Positions 34,733-46,151 of a stretch of 64,000 nucleotides of DNA are shown here, in pieces. Numbering within the stretch: the stretch's first letter is position 1; each line of letters opens with the position of its first letter. The translations under genes and the position numbers were made by a program. This DNA is from Neonectria sp. B-13 (Eukaryota; Ascomycota; Sordariomycetes; Hypocreales; Nectriaceae), in contig NOKP01000016.1 of NCBI GenBank assembly GCA_002682825.1, forward strand, positions 1,205,660 through 1,269,659. The letters are read 5' to 3'. A model generated the notes under the pieces. It had not been told where the DNA came from. It ran no database searches and saw only the letters and a program-made list of their open reading frames with translations.

Positions 34733-36822
34733 TTCATTGGGATGCTGTTCGCTGTTCTCAACATGTGGAATGCCACTAGTTTGTCTCGCCTTGCTGGCGG
34801 CTAACCTACAGGTCAATAAAACGTTGCTTTTGAAAGGTTGGCAATACGAACATCCCTATAGAAAGTGGGAACTCTTGTGGAAACTCGATGTAAGAAGTGT
34901 GAAGTGTGAAGACGAGGGAGGTGTGGATCACTGCGGCTCCGAACCGGAGCGTCGCTTCGGGGCCTGTGTGGGGCAAATGCCTCGGAACGCTTCCGGCACC
35001 TCCGCGGCAAAGGTCTGCCTTCTTTGGGCGCCTGTCCAAGTAGGCCGCGCTGCGGGTGGAGAGGGAAGACAGTCAAGCGACTTTAAAGAGAGTTCCAAGT
35101 CTTTTGTGGGAGTCCCGAGGAGTCGAGAATGCCCAGTTGGTGCATGGGTGGGTTGGGCTTATGCGAGGTGGTTTCCGCTCCAGGAGGGGGAGGATGTAAA
35201 GCTTTGGTCGGAATAGGAAGTCTTGCGGATGATCACTTTTGAAAGGGCAACGGTCGTGAGCTAGCAGCGCTAACGACTGGCGCGGCTGAGATGGGAAGGG
35301 AAGCTACGTCTTTGAAAGGCACCTAGGGCCAAGGGGAGGATACTAGATGGCTGCACGCTGTGTGAGCGAGACGTGGCTTGTCCATTCACGGTTGGAAGCT
35401 ATTTCTGATCCATCCGTACTCCGTACCACGCCCACGGTGTTGTCCACCCAGACGCAGGGCGGGACTTGCAGCGTCTCAATGAGCCATCTGAGAGATCTTG
35501 ACGAGGCCTAGTCTGCGGTCTGTTACCGAACCGCCCCCTTGAGCCGATGGATGGGACACGCATTATCGGGAAGGGCGGGATGCATCGATGCACGGAGATG
35601 GACCCAAAAATGACCTTAAGGGAATAACGGGGAGGATCACGGATGTGGGGGCTGTCCTGTCCCCGCCGCCGCAACTTTGGCTTGTTTTCTTTTTTTACTT
35701 TTTATCCACTCTGATCTGACAACGGCCTGACCGGTCTGGAGACTGGACCCCTAATGTCGGTTTCTTTCATGTGAGGGCTCACCATTACCGAGCTGTCGGT
35801 TGTGAGGCGTCACTTTTGACGGTGGGACTTGAATGCGCCGAGCACCTGCAGGCTGCATATTCAGACGTGTAGGATTGTCGAGCGCATCTGGACGGCTTAT
35901 ATGCTGAATGGGAAGGCGGGAAAGGCATGGGGGTTCTCTCGGTCTCGGGGTCTCGGGCTCTTGTAACGAGAGGGCACCCCGGAAGGATCTGGGCCGCATG
36001 AATTGCAAAAGCAAAAGGGCAAACCCCACCAAACAACAAGGCGAACTCCTCAATCACGAACGCCCGTCTGTGGTTGATTGTGTTGTTGTTGGCCCTCTCA
36101 GCTCGGTGGGTCGCCGCAGTGATTTCCTGCCTGTCGGTAAAAAAGATGGGTTTTGGGAGGGACAGGGTTGACAGCTTCATGTTTTTGCCTCCCTCGTGGG
36201 TCAGCCTAGCCACATGGATAAGCGAGGACTATCTAGATATGGATAACCACGATGCGGGCGTCGAGGTGAGGGAGGCAGGCAGGCAGGCAGGCAGGAAGGC
36301 AAGCAGGGGTGCATGATGCCAAGGCGAGTGCAGAAAAGGAGGACAGAACTGGCTGTAGATGGCTTCGCTCGGGGACAGGGACGAGGGCGGTAATTTCATA
36401 CTGACATCATGGCATGGCGCCGTTGAGAGCCACTCGTTCGATGGAGGGGTTAGAGAGGCTTCGATTCATCTCGCACGTGCCGCAGCCGCGAGGCGAGAAG
36501 GGCCAGTGGGGATGGGGGAACACTATGGGAGATAATGCCGCTACTGGTTTCTCGGGTGGCGGACGCAGAACGACGGCGAGATTTTGGCTGACAAGGGCTG
36601 ATGGTGATGATGGTGATGAAGATGACGGGACGGATCTGCTTCACTAGAGGTTTGGAATTTGCGACTATCTTTGCCGATCGGACATGGCCGTGTTGAAGGG
36701 CTGAAAGAGGCGATCATCGAATGAGGCAATCTCGATGCTGGAGTGTCGATAGTCGAGCCGTCTGTGCTTACTTGCTTGCTTGAGTTTGAGCTTGTTAGAC
36801 GCGGGCCGCCACGTCAAGCTTG

Positions 36823-36855
36823 CCACTACCACTACCACTACCACTACCACTACTA
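36823..36855. repeat. Hexamer repeat (CCACTA)n
   Basis: About five tandem copies of CCACTA degrade to ACT units at the right edge. It is non-coding. Confidence 0.85.
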
Positions 36856-37015
36856 CTGTCTGTTGGCCAAGGCCCTGCGCTACCGGATTCTGCTCGGGCT
36901 CTTCCGCGCGCACATCAATCCCCACATGGACTGGAAAAGAAAGGGGACACACGAATGGACGAAAAGGGACAGTTACGAAATGAGTTAGATGGGAGATGGC
37001 GAACATCTGCCGTTG

Positions 37016-37059
37016 CGATGTCGATGTCGATGTCGATGTCGATGACGATTTCGATTTCG
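37016..37059. repeat. Hexamer repeat (GATGTC)n
   Basis: Five copies of GATGTC are followed by degenerate GATGAC/GATTTC units. Non-coding by all signs. Confidence 0.85.
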
Positions 37060-37412
37060 GCAAAAGCAACCTGCACGACGGAGATAAAAGCCAACAAAAG
37101 AAAGTCCCCCCAGACATCAAACCTGTCACCTCCACAGAACAGGAAAAAGTAACGAAAAAAGAAGCGACGACGCAACGTAACCAAAAGATGGAGACGGGCG
37201 CTGGGTGTGTGGTAGGTGGGAAATGGATAGCCGAACCCGGCCCGCTGCGCTGCAGGGCCGTTAGGAAACGCACATGGCGGCCCTGCTCGTTCAGCTTTCA
37301 GCCGGCTGGCCGACCACAGACTAGCTGGGGCGGGGGAGGGAAGAGGAGAGAGGAGAGGACCTAGGCTAAGAAGGGAAGCGATCGTCGATGAGGGGCGTGT
37401 GTCTTGTCGCTC

Positions 37413-37413
<1 letters not shown>

Positions 37414-37449
<36 letters not shown>
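37414..37449. repeat. Dinucleotide microsatellite (TG)18
   Basis: An uninterrupted run of 18 TG units. It is likely to vary in length between isolates. Confidence 0.95.
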
Positions 37450-37451
<2 letters not shown>

Positions 37452-40400
37452 CTACGTCCTGAAGGATGGGATGAGAAATATGACAGGCAGCTCGGACCAT
37501 GGCAGGCGGGAGGCGAGAAACTAGGTAGCTGAACGAGATTGACGACGGGATCGAAGCCAGTAGTGTGTGAAGTAGATCAAGGTCGAGCTGAAGCTCGGGT
37601 AGTGAGTCACGACGGTAGGTGTTGGTGTTTTCTCTCTGGCTGTTCACTCAGACGGTTGAGATAACCCTCACACCGCCGTACTCGGAACTGCACTCTGGAC
37701 GACGGGCATTTACGTCAACAAGAGATCCCGTAGATGGCACGGTTCACACGCGGGTTGGCCCATCGTCGCCCAATTCCGCCGCACAATGGGCGCATTCCCT
37801 GTGTCTGAGACGCCGCTCCCGTCCCGTCACCCGCTACCCGCCGTGCCCATTCCCGGAATAATTTCAGGGAGACCGGCGTCACGGTCGGGATGGAAGCGCG
37901 GGAATATCAAATGGAAACTTCGCCCGTGCTGTTGGTACGGCTTCTAGCACCACCATGGAACGGAACTACGGGCACTAGACCGTGGAACAATGACACTACA
38001 GGCAACAATGGCACTATGGGACAATGGCCATATGGGCACAATGGCACTATGGCACTGTCAGATACCGGTCACGACTAACAAAGTGCCCCGTCAAGCGTCA
38101 CCGTCACCGTCGCCGTCACCGCCGGCAGGCGAGAGCCGCCGTTCGCCTGCAAAGGAGGCTCAGCAGACCTAGCACCAGCTAGGAAAACCGTCCCATATGC
38201 TGGTTGCAGTTGCAGTTTCGTTGCGCCGAACAATCACATGGGCCGAGACGGGAGCCCGTTTACGTCGGGACGGTGGACGATAATTTCTCGAGATGGCCGC
38301 GAGGTATCGCCGCATAGAGTCTCGTCCGGGGGAGTGACATAGCGCCTAACCGAGCGGGAAATTTTCGTGGGGCCGTACGGTGGCCCGTCCGTCCCGGCCC
38401 TCTCCGCTCACGCGTTTTCCGGGTGGTGCGCAGCGCGTGGACGATGGGGTTTTGCTGGCCATGGCGGAAATGGGCTGTTTGGCCGCACATCAGACCACTT
38501 TTGACACATGTCGTCGAACGGGGGCGTTTTAGAAGTGCTGTGCGGCACTGCCCTACAGGTTACACGGCACTGCACTACACTGCACTGCACTGTTGCTGTA
38601 GTGAACGGAGCGGCTTTAAGAAAAGTGTCTCCATTCGCAACCCGCAACCCGCAACCCGCAACCAGCGTCCCGGTGTCGTGACGAACCCGCGGTGCTGGGC
38701 TGTTTGCCCGGAACGGGGACGTGGGGGACTGGAGGATTCAAGATGATGCTGGCGGTGCGTTACAGTTTCCGATTGGGAGTTTTTTCTCGGTGCCTTTAGC
38801 CCTTTCCGAGGCTGCGTGGGATGTTTTGGACTAAGGGCGGTAATTAATTAGTCTTTGTGAGATGGAAGCGTCTTTGTGATGCGAATAAGGCGTGCATCTA
38901 GGTTCAATGAAGGCAACGAGACAACGGCCATTTCTGGACTGCAGTGGTTGGCGATTTCGAGATCTTGCCCATAATCACAAGCGTCCTGATTGGCCGCCGA
39001 GTGTGTTATCCAGGCTGTTTCCTCTCCGGGGACGGATGCTTCTCTTCATTATTCCCTTTTGTGTGGCTTCCCCCCGTCGTCCTCCCTCTGCATGACTTGC
39101 AGCGAGACCCAGAGCCTGGATCTACCGCGTCGTGTACCCTCTCCCCCTGCCCTGCCCGGTAGCTACCTAGTGTACCGGGGGCCACGGAAGGGAAATCTCG
39201 ATGATTGTGGAGGCGGTCAGTTCGGGAGCGGCGAATGCGGCATGATGGGCAGTTTCCGCGGCGGACGGCGGAGGCGCTTGCCCGCTGGGTGTTGGTGGGA
39301 TGGGATGGTTTTCGGGGGTCCTAGTTTCGTGATCGGGCTTTGTGTTGTCAAGTTCAGTCAGTTTAAGCGGAGTTTTTGAAGGGTCCCTGGGCGTGTAGTC
39401 AGTTTGCGTGTGGGGGGGTAAAGTTGGCGATGAATTGAATAGAGCTGGGAATGCGTGTAAGAAGAGGCATTGGCGTTGATCGGGGTATTGCTTGACGTGT
39501 GTGTTTCCGTGACTACGGTCATCATGGCCTTGGCTGTGGCTGTCCAGCTGGTCCATCGGCGTCGGCGAAAGGGCATGAGAAGGAATTGCTGACCCGGTGG
39601 TGTATTGTAGTCATCATGGTCGGCGATGGGTCCTCGAGACAATGGCTACGGGGATTCAAGTCCGTAATCCGTGTACATTCCATTGCGGAAACGCATGCAA
39701 TTGGCCCGGGATGGTGCTGCTAGTCGGTGTCAAGCGCACATCAGGTACGGATACCGCCTGGTGTGAAAGGAGGGTTGTGTTGTACAACTCGAGGAAGAAG
39801 AGGAAGCAGAGGAATGGACGAACAATGGCAATATGAATAAATGCGTGTCTGCTATGATAAGCGACTGTAATAGTCTCCTGTTAAAAAGTAAACAAGAAAA
39901 GAAGGCCACACTGATGATGATCCGTCTCCTTATTCTCCCCCTCGCGTCCTGAAAAGCATCACATCACGACCACGAACTTGGCAACAGGTGCTCTCCCCAC
40001 TGCACAAGCCGCGGCGATGCCGTGCACAAAAGAAACGGAAACGGGCGCGCGGGGGAGGATGCACGGAAAGCGTGCAGCTGTCAATCGCCGGGGGCCTGCA
40101 AGAATGATCCCTGCGGGCGAAATGGAGGGGGGGATGAGAGCTGGCTGCCGTTTGACTGTGAGGGATGGGATGAATGAATGAATGGATGGATGGATGGATG
40201 CATTGATGGTTTATGCTTGTCTCGCTCGGTACATCCTGCGCTGCGAACCAACGTGAAGTCGCGGCGAAGGGACTGTGAATAATGGAATGGATGATTGTTC
40301 TGTGTAAATAACCCACCGTGACATGGCTATCCATACATAGCAGGCATCCACCCATTGCATCGGAGCTAGGTATTCGTTCATTCATACATTAGTACGTTTA

Positions 40401-41896
40401 TACTTTGTACACACATACATACATACATAGATACATTCATTCATTCATTCATTCCATCCCTCCCCACGGCGTCTCCCATCCTCATCGACGATCCGACCGG
40501 GCAGGGAAAAGCAAAGCAGAATCCCGGTCTCCCGAATGGACCCCAGAAGCAGAAAAACACACCATGGACTGGTTGAATCCCTGGAAAGGCTGGATCAATT
40601 TGCCCATGCCATGTCGAGATTCCCATGGCCCATGCTCCGGTTGTGTGGTGCGTGTGTGTGTGCCCCCATGTTCCGCCCACCCACATCCATCCACCCACAG
40701 GGACGATGCACACCCTCAGAAATCTCCACCGCACACACACACCCACGGCTTCTGACTTGCTCCCGTCGCTCCGTCGTTGTCGTTGTCGTCGTCGTTGTCG
40801 TCGTCGCCTCCCCCTGCCATGCTACTGTGTATGTATGCTCTGCCACGCATCTACGCCTTCACAGCAGCCGTACAGTAGAGCACAGTAGCTCGCAGAGGCA
40901 GAGACGGAGAGAGGCCCATCGTCGGACAAGGGAGAAGCCCCGACGAAAGCCCCACGACGACGACGACAACCGGGACGAAACCTTCCCACCGTACACCCTT
41001 CGCCAATGCATTCGCTACACCTCGCTCGTACCCGCTCTCCGCTCCTCTCCTCCTCTCCTCACCCCCCCCGACCAAAAAACCACGCCAAGCTCGGCACCCC
41101 CCGCCCCGTCGACCGGCCTGTCATACGACCGCGGAGCAGATTCATCGGGCGCTCTCGCTGCTCACCTTGGCCTTGGAGGGGGCGCAAAGGGCCCGTCCCT
41201 TTTCGCGCCGGCCGCGCAGGGTCGAGCCAGCAAGCATCAGCCAGCAGCAGGCAGAGCCAGCGAGGCCATTCAGGCCAGCCAGGCCAGCAACCTTGGCTTG
41301 GCATGCGACGGGGTTCTTGCTCGCCCACGCTGGGCCCAAGCTATATATCGCTCGCCCCGTCTCGCCATCTGAGTGTCTGCCCATCTATCCCGTTGGTGGC
41401 CATGCACTGATTGAACCATTCAATACATCACTCGAGACTCTCCCCACCATCGACCGCACCACGCACCACCGACCGTCTGATATTCCAACCACTTGGACTC
41501 CTTTTCCTCCTTTGACAAGCCAGCCCGTCACCACCTCACCACCGTTGCCTACTTCCTTAACGACCGCGACCACGACCACGACAACAATAGATTTCCCCTC
41601 TTCCTGTCTCAGTCGTCTCAGTCGTCTCAGTCGTCTCATCGTCTCATCCCATCATCATCATCTTCCTCCTCCTCCATCCAGCTCTAATCATCTATTACGC
41701 CGAGCCGACAATCCTCACCCCCCCCTATCACCAACCCAACTCACACCCCCCTTCTCTCACTCTCAGACATAACCAACAACAACTTGTCTGCACTCATATC
41801 GCTGCATACATCCACGCCCCTCGCCTCCAAACATATCCGAGCATCTGAGCATCAATCGACACATCTCAGTCAATCATCGTCTTTACTCTCGACACA

Positions 41897-43455
41897 ATGG
41901 CTGACGTATCATTCGACTATTTTGACCACCCCCAGCAGAGGAAACAGGTATGCTCCTAAACCATCTACTATCCACTTGAAACCAATACCCTCCCATTCTC
42001 CTGCACTCTCCTGCCCATTCACATGCCCCTCACATACCTCATCGCGCATCTCATTCAGCGATCCCATCCCTATTCTGGCTTGTGCCGTTGCCCGCGCCCC
42101 CCCCTGCCCACCTCCCCAACTTTCATTCTGGGCCTCGTTTTTATGGCACACATATGTCCCCCTCCTCCCCCCCCTCACCTCACCTCACACCTCACCTCAC
42201 TCTTTCTCTTCGGGCTCTGAGCGACCACTCAAGTGTATCCGATCTTGACTATCTGTCTTGACTATCGTCTCAACTCTCCCGTCTTGCCTATCCCGTCTTC
42301 CAATTCTTATTACCACGTCAACCCACCCGCCCACCAACCCTATATCCTGTTCGTCCTATCCATCCTTCTATCCAATCTCTCAATCCCACCTATCCAGCCT
42401 TCTATCTGCACCCACCCGCCATCATCCCCACCACCTTTCCCTACTACCACACACACCAAAAGCCACACACCTTATACAAACTACCTACATACATCGCTTC
42501 GCTTCATACCTCTTTTGCCATCACGGCCTAACACCCTCCGCAGAATCTGGGCCTTCCCATCTCGCTGTACGACCCCGCCGACTTTAGCGGTGATTCGTCT
42601 CACTCTCCCGATTCTCCTCTCTCGCCCGTCTTCGCCAACCCCTACCAGCTTCCCGTCGCCAACGAGTGGGTCAGCTGGGACGACAAGGCCACTCTATCTC
42701 CTGATCTCGACACGCTTCCCAAGCAGGAGCCCTTTGAAGGCATTGACCTCTCCACTATTCCCTCCCGGAACAACATGGAGCTCAGCCCCGCCATCAACCC
42801 CCACGACCTCTCCGGTACTATTCCGGACGCTGTCCCCTTTGGCCGAGTCGGCTTGAACGACATTGACACTCAGCCTCTCTTCCAAACTCCCATGTCTTCC
42901 ATCTCTCCTCAGCCTCACCAGCTCCAGAACAACATCATGTCCAACGCTACCTCCAACCCCATGTCCTCCGCCAACATGGCTGCCAAGGACGCTCGGAACC
43001 GATATCCTTCGCGGAAACGCAAGTCCTCCGGCTCAGGCAGCACCTCTTCGCGCTCGTCTACCTCGCCGCCTCCTGCAACTCGCCGCCACGGCTCACCTCC
43101 CAAGAAGACGGCTCACAACATGATTGAGAAGCGTTACCGAACAAATCTGAATGACAAGATCGCTGCCCTCCGCGACTCCGTCCCCGCCCTTCGCGTTATG
43201 GTACACCGATTAGAGCAGCAGGCCCCCGAAGGCATTGAGGACGAGCTCCGTGAAGAGGATCTTGGCGGCCTCGCTCCCGCCCACAAGCTCAACAAGGCTA
43301 CCATCCTCAGCAAAGCCACCGAGTACATTGCTCATCTCGAGAAGCAAAACAAGGGCCTCGCTCGGGAAAACAACCAGCTCAGGAATCGCGTCGAGGGATT
43401 CGAGATGTTGGTCATGAGCCGAGATCAGGCGCCGCCTCCAGGTGTCTGGGCATAG
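41897..43455 (+). CDS. SREBP-type bHLH transcription factor without membrane part
   Basis: Two exons, 41897-41947 and 42544-43455, encode 320 residues. Exon 1 gives MADVSFDYFDHPQQRKQ and exon 2 continues NLGLPISLYDP in phase. The intron is 596 nt (donor GTATGC, acceptor CAG), far longer than its neighbours. The bHLH basic region is HNMIEKRYRTNLNDKI from H208; the tyrosine in EKRYR (Y215) marks the SREBP class, where other bHLH proteins have arginine. The loop carries an insert of acidic residues before helix 2 (HKLNKATILSKATEYIAHLEKQN), which runs into a short zipper. No membrane segments follow, so it is like SrbB- or SAH-2-type factors rather than full SREBP. A nuclear regulator is expected; targets are unknown. 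Confidence 0.9.
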
Positions 43456-46151
43456 ACTGTCCTGGCCTTGAAAAGGCATTGCATACTCCCGCGTTATGAA
43501 TAATGATATCCTGGGAGTTTTCTGGCGCACAAGAGGAACGGAGGAGAATCTGCAATTTACACAATACTGGCGCACGGAAAGGCGTTGGCCTACGGGCCTT
43601 GGATTTACAACCTGAGAAGGAATTCTGTCTTGATAGTTCAAACCAATCTCCAATACAAATCTTTAATATTTTGGTTTCCCGAGGACATTTGAAAATTTGA
43701 ACGCGCTTGCCTCCCCTATGAGATGCCTTTTGAATATCTACGAGCAACTTCATTATAATTGGAACTACTTGCAAGCAGCATGGACCGAGATTGACCAATA
43801 TTAATTACAACGGCGACTTCTTGCTCGTCGAGTCCCTGGGCGACACACCTGCGATCTCCCGGGAATTTGATATCCCCCTCATGCCTTGGACGGGCTGTCA
43901 ACCAAGCAGACGACATCGGTACCGGTCCTCCAAGACTGCGCCGCCCATGGCATACCGTATGTCAGCCACAGGACCTGGCGTGATGGAGGGTCCACGGCCG
44001 GTTGACGTCAGACCACCATGGGCCGGCGCGCTCAGGCGGTAGTGTGGGCCACCGGCTCCCGGAGGGCAGGATCGTTCCACTTCTCGGCGAGACGGTTTGT
44101 TCGGCGGGTTATGGGTTGGTGGAATGGCTAAGGATTTTGGAAGTGGTCATGGGGCTTTTGAGATGGGGTGAGGTCTTCTGGGATGGGGGGTGTGTTGTGT
44201 AAGAGATGGGGGAAAGGGGGAGGGATGAATAGATTGAATGCGGCTTGATTGCTAGGTAGAGGTAGGTGCGGTGGCTCTGGATGTCGGTGGAGTCGATGGA
44301 TGATATGTGCGAGGGTTGGGTTTATATTGGGGGATGGCTTTAGGGGTTGGATGGCGGAGTGGAAGTAGGGTTGGCTATGATTGATATATTGCAACGAGAC
44401 ACACACGCTGCCGCCGTGGATGGTTGTTTATTCACGCCTTTATGGCAGTGACAATTACATGCTACCAAGGAGTATGTGGGTGAGCTACCGCGGAAAGAAC
44501 CCGCTATGGGGTTGGAAAGATGAGTTATCGAATTTGACGAAACTGATTATTGGGTGCGCTACATGAAATCCGCTGAGATGCGTGCATTGAGGCCACCCAA
44601 AGCTAATGCCAGATGATGCATGGCTGTAAGTCTGACTGTCTGCGGGTGCCTGAGGTCCTAGTGCCTGGCGGCCTTGGTGCCTGACGCCACTACAGCCGTT
44701 CAGCAGACGGCCAGCCCGTAGGAAGCGATGGTGGGTTGCAGCCTAGGGGTCGCGTTTGGGCGATGTTGCTTCCGGTAATTTGACAAAGAGGCGATTGCAT
44801 GTGACTCTGGGCTAACTTACTCGTCAATTAGTGGAGGCGGTCCGGTATCTACAATTATGGGGGCTTCGAGCTCGGCAGTGGTCGCTTATCGACTCTGGAG
44901 GGTGGTTGTTGGCGAGATTGGCTGGTGGTATTCCGAGTGGAGCGTGTAGGTTGTTGTCTCTGCTTTGGGGGGAAAGTACTGGCCGTAGACGGTTTCTGTC
45001 TTTTCTCAGGCTGGATCTCAATGCGTAGAGAGAGAAGATAAATGCGCCCGTGGTTGGAGGAGAGAGCATGGAACAGGGATCCCCGCCGGTGCATTTCGCG
45101 GGGAAGAAGTATTGGTTCCCCTGCTGCTGTAGCTTCAGGTTGTGCTATAGGACAGAACGGTGGTGGTACAGCGAGACAAGCGCAACAATTAGCACCTCGA
45201 AGCGCAGTGCCGGCAGCCTGGCACGCCGAGGAGGAATCTAGCCTAGCCCTGGACTCTCTTTTGCTCCCCGCTGAGAGACGGAGGAAAAAGCATAGCGGCA
45301 AGGCACACTCCAAACAGCAAGACGGGATCGACGCAGGGGTCTTTCTGGGTTTGGCGTGGGCTCCCTCGCACTACGCCGTGACTAATGCGACGCCGGGCCA
45401 AGGCGTCCTGGGACAGCTCTGAAGTGATGCTGTAAGCAGGACAAGCTAGGACGAGATTTTGGGTTGACGGTAAATGGGCGAGCCAATTATCTCGTGGCTG
45501 TGAGGCTTGGTGCTGGAGTTGTTGATGACTCAGGCAGAGTTGTTTGTCAGGTAGGTCTGGCTGAGCCTATAGAAATCCAGGAATCTGCTGGAGGCAGCAG
45601 TGGCACTTACTGCTCACTGACTTAGGTACAGGCAGCAATCATCATCATCAAGGCATTTAAACATCACGTCAACGTCGTAATTCAATCTTCTCTTTCTGTC
45701 CTTCTCTCTACCTCACTACACCATTTCATCAATCGACTACACCACAAATTTGTTCACCACTTGGCTGTTGAAATCCGCCCTGTAATCTTAGTTCGGCCAT
45801 CGCTCCGCCACATTCAGCCGCACTAAGTCATCAACCATCCCCTCACATCACGACGACGACAGAACGCCTCGGTGCAACAGCAACAACGACAGGCAGCGAT
45901 ACACGTGGGATTGGCTATATCAACAACGTCTCCCGCCGCTCGTTCGTGTTCTCCATTTTCAATCACACATCAACACCACTCTGAAACGATACCCGGATCG
46001 GTGAATTCCCCTGCGCCTATTCACTCCAGTGACGCAGCTGGATCTCCGCTGAGATTCTACACAGCGTCTCATCGGATACCCATAAACGCTTTTCTCACGA
46101 CCCATCTCCCTTACTCCTTCAAGCCAAAAATTTCCGGAAGAAAACGCCGTC
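43456..46151. other. Intergenic, promoter of the VIT/VWA gene
   Basis: 2.7 kb has no recognisable gene. The left part is 3' flank of the bHLH gene. The right 500 bases are rich in C and A, typical of a fungal 5' leader. Open frames near 44.9-45.4 kb on both strands overlap and show no domain. Confidence 0.5.

Larger units (their letters stand above)
34733..41896. other. 7 kb gene-poor region with many microsatellites
   Basis: No convincing gene is present on either strand; long open frames here overlap and are composed of low-complexity sequence. Simple repeats are listed separately. Further ones include a GCAG tetramer run near 36276-36295, CGCAACC units at 38636-38663, GAAT/GGAT runs near 40174-40200, ACAT/CATTC runs near 40411-40455, CGT/TGT runs near 40771-40809, and a 9-bp TCTCAGTCG repeat near 41607-41645. 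The right 1.5 kb is C/T-rich and is the likely promoter and leader of the bHLH gene. One GTACTCCGTAC palindrome is at 35416-35426. Confidence 0.5.

Noticed and set aside
34704..35216. 170-codon open frame starting inside the second inverted-repeat element
   Set aside because: Its start falls in the repeat arm, there is no family resemblance and no support from splice signals.
37414..37449. TG run as a possible regulatory or Z-DNA feature
   Set aside because: It is an ordinary dinucleotide microsatellite with no neighbouring gene start.
36276..38663. Possible CRISPR-like array from spaced repeats
   Set aside because: The repeats are simple tandem microsatellites without unique spacers, and the genome is eukaryotic.
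40536..41372. 278-codon open frame upstream of the bHLH gene
   Set aside because: It runs through CGT repeats and C/T-rich leader, overlaps several other open frames and has no domain.
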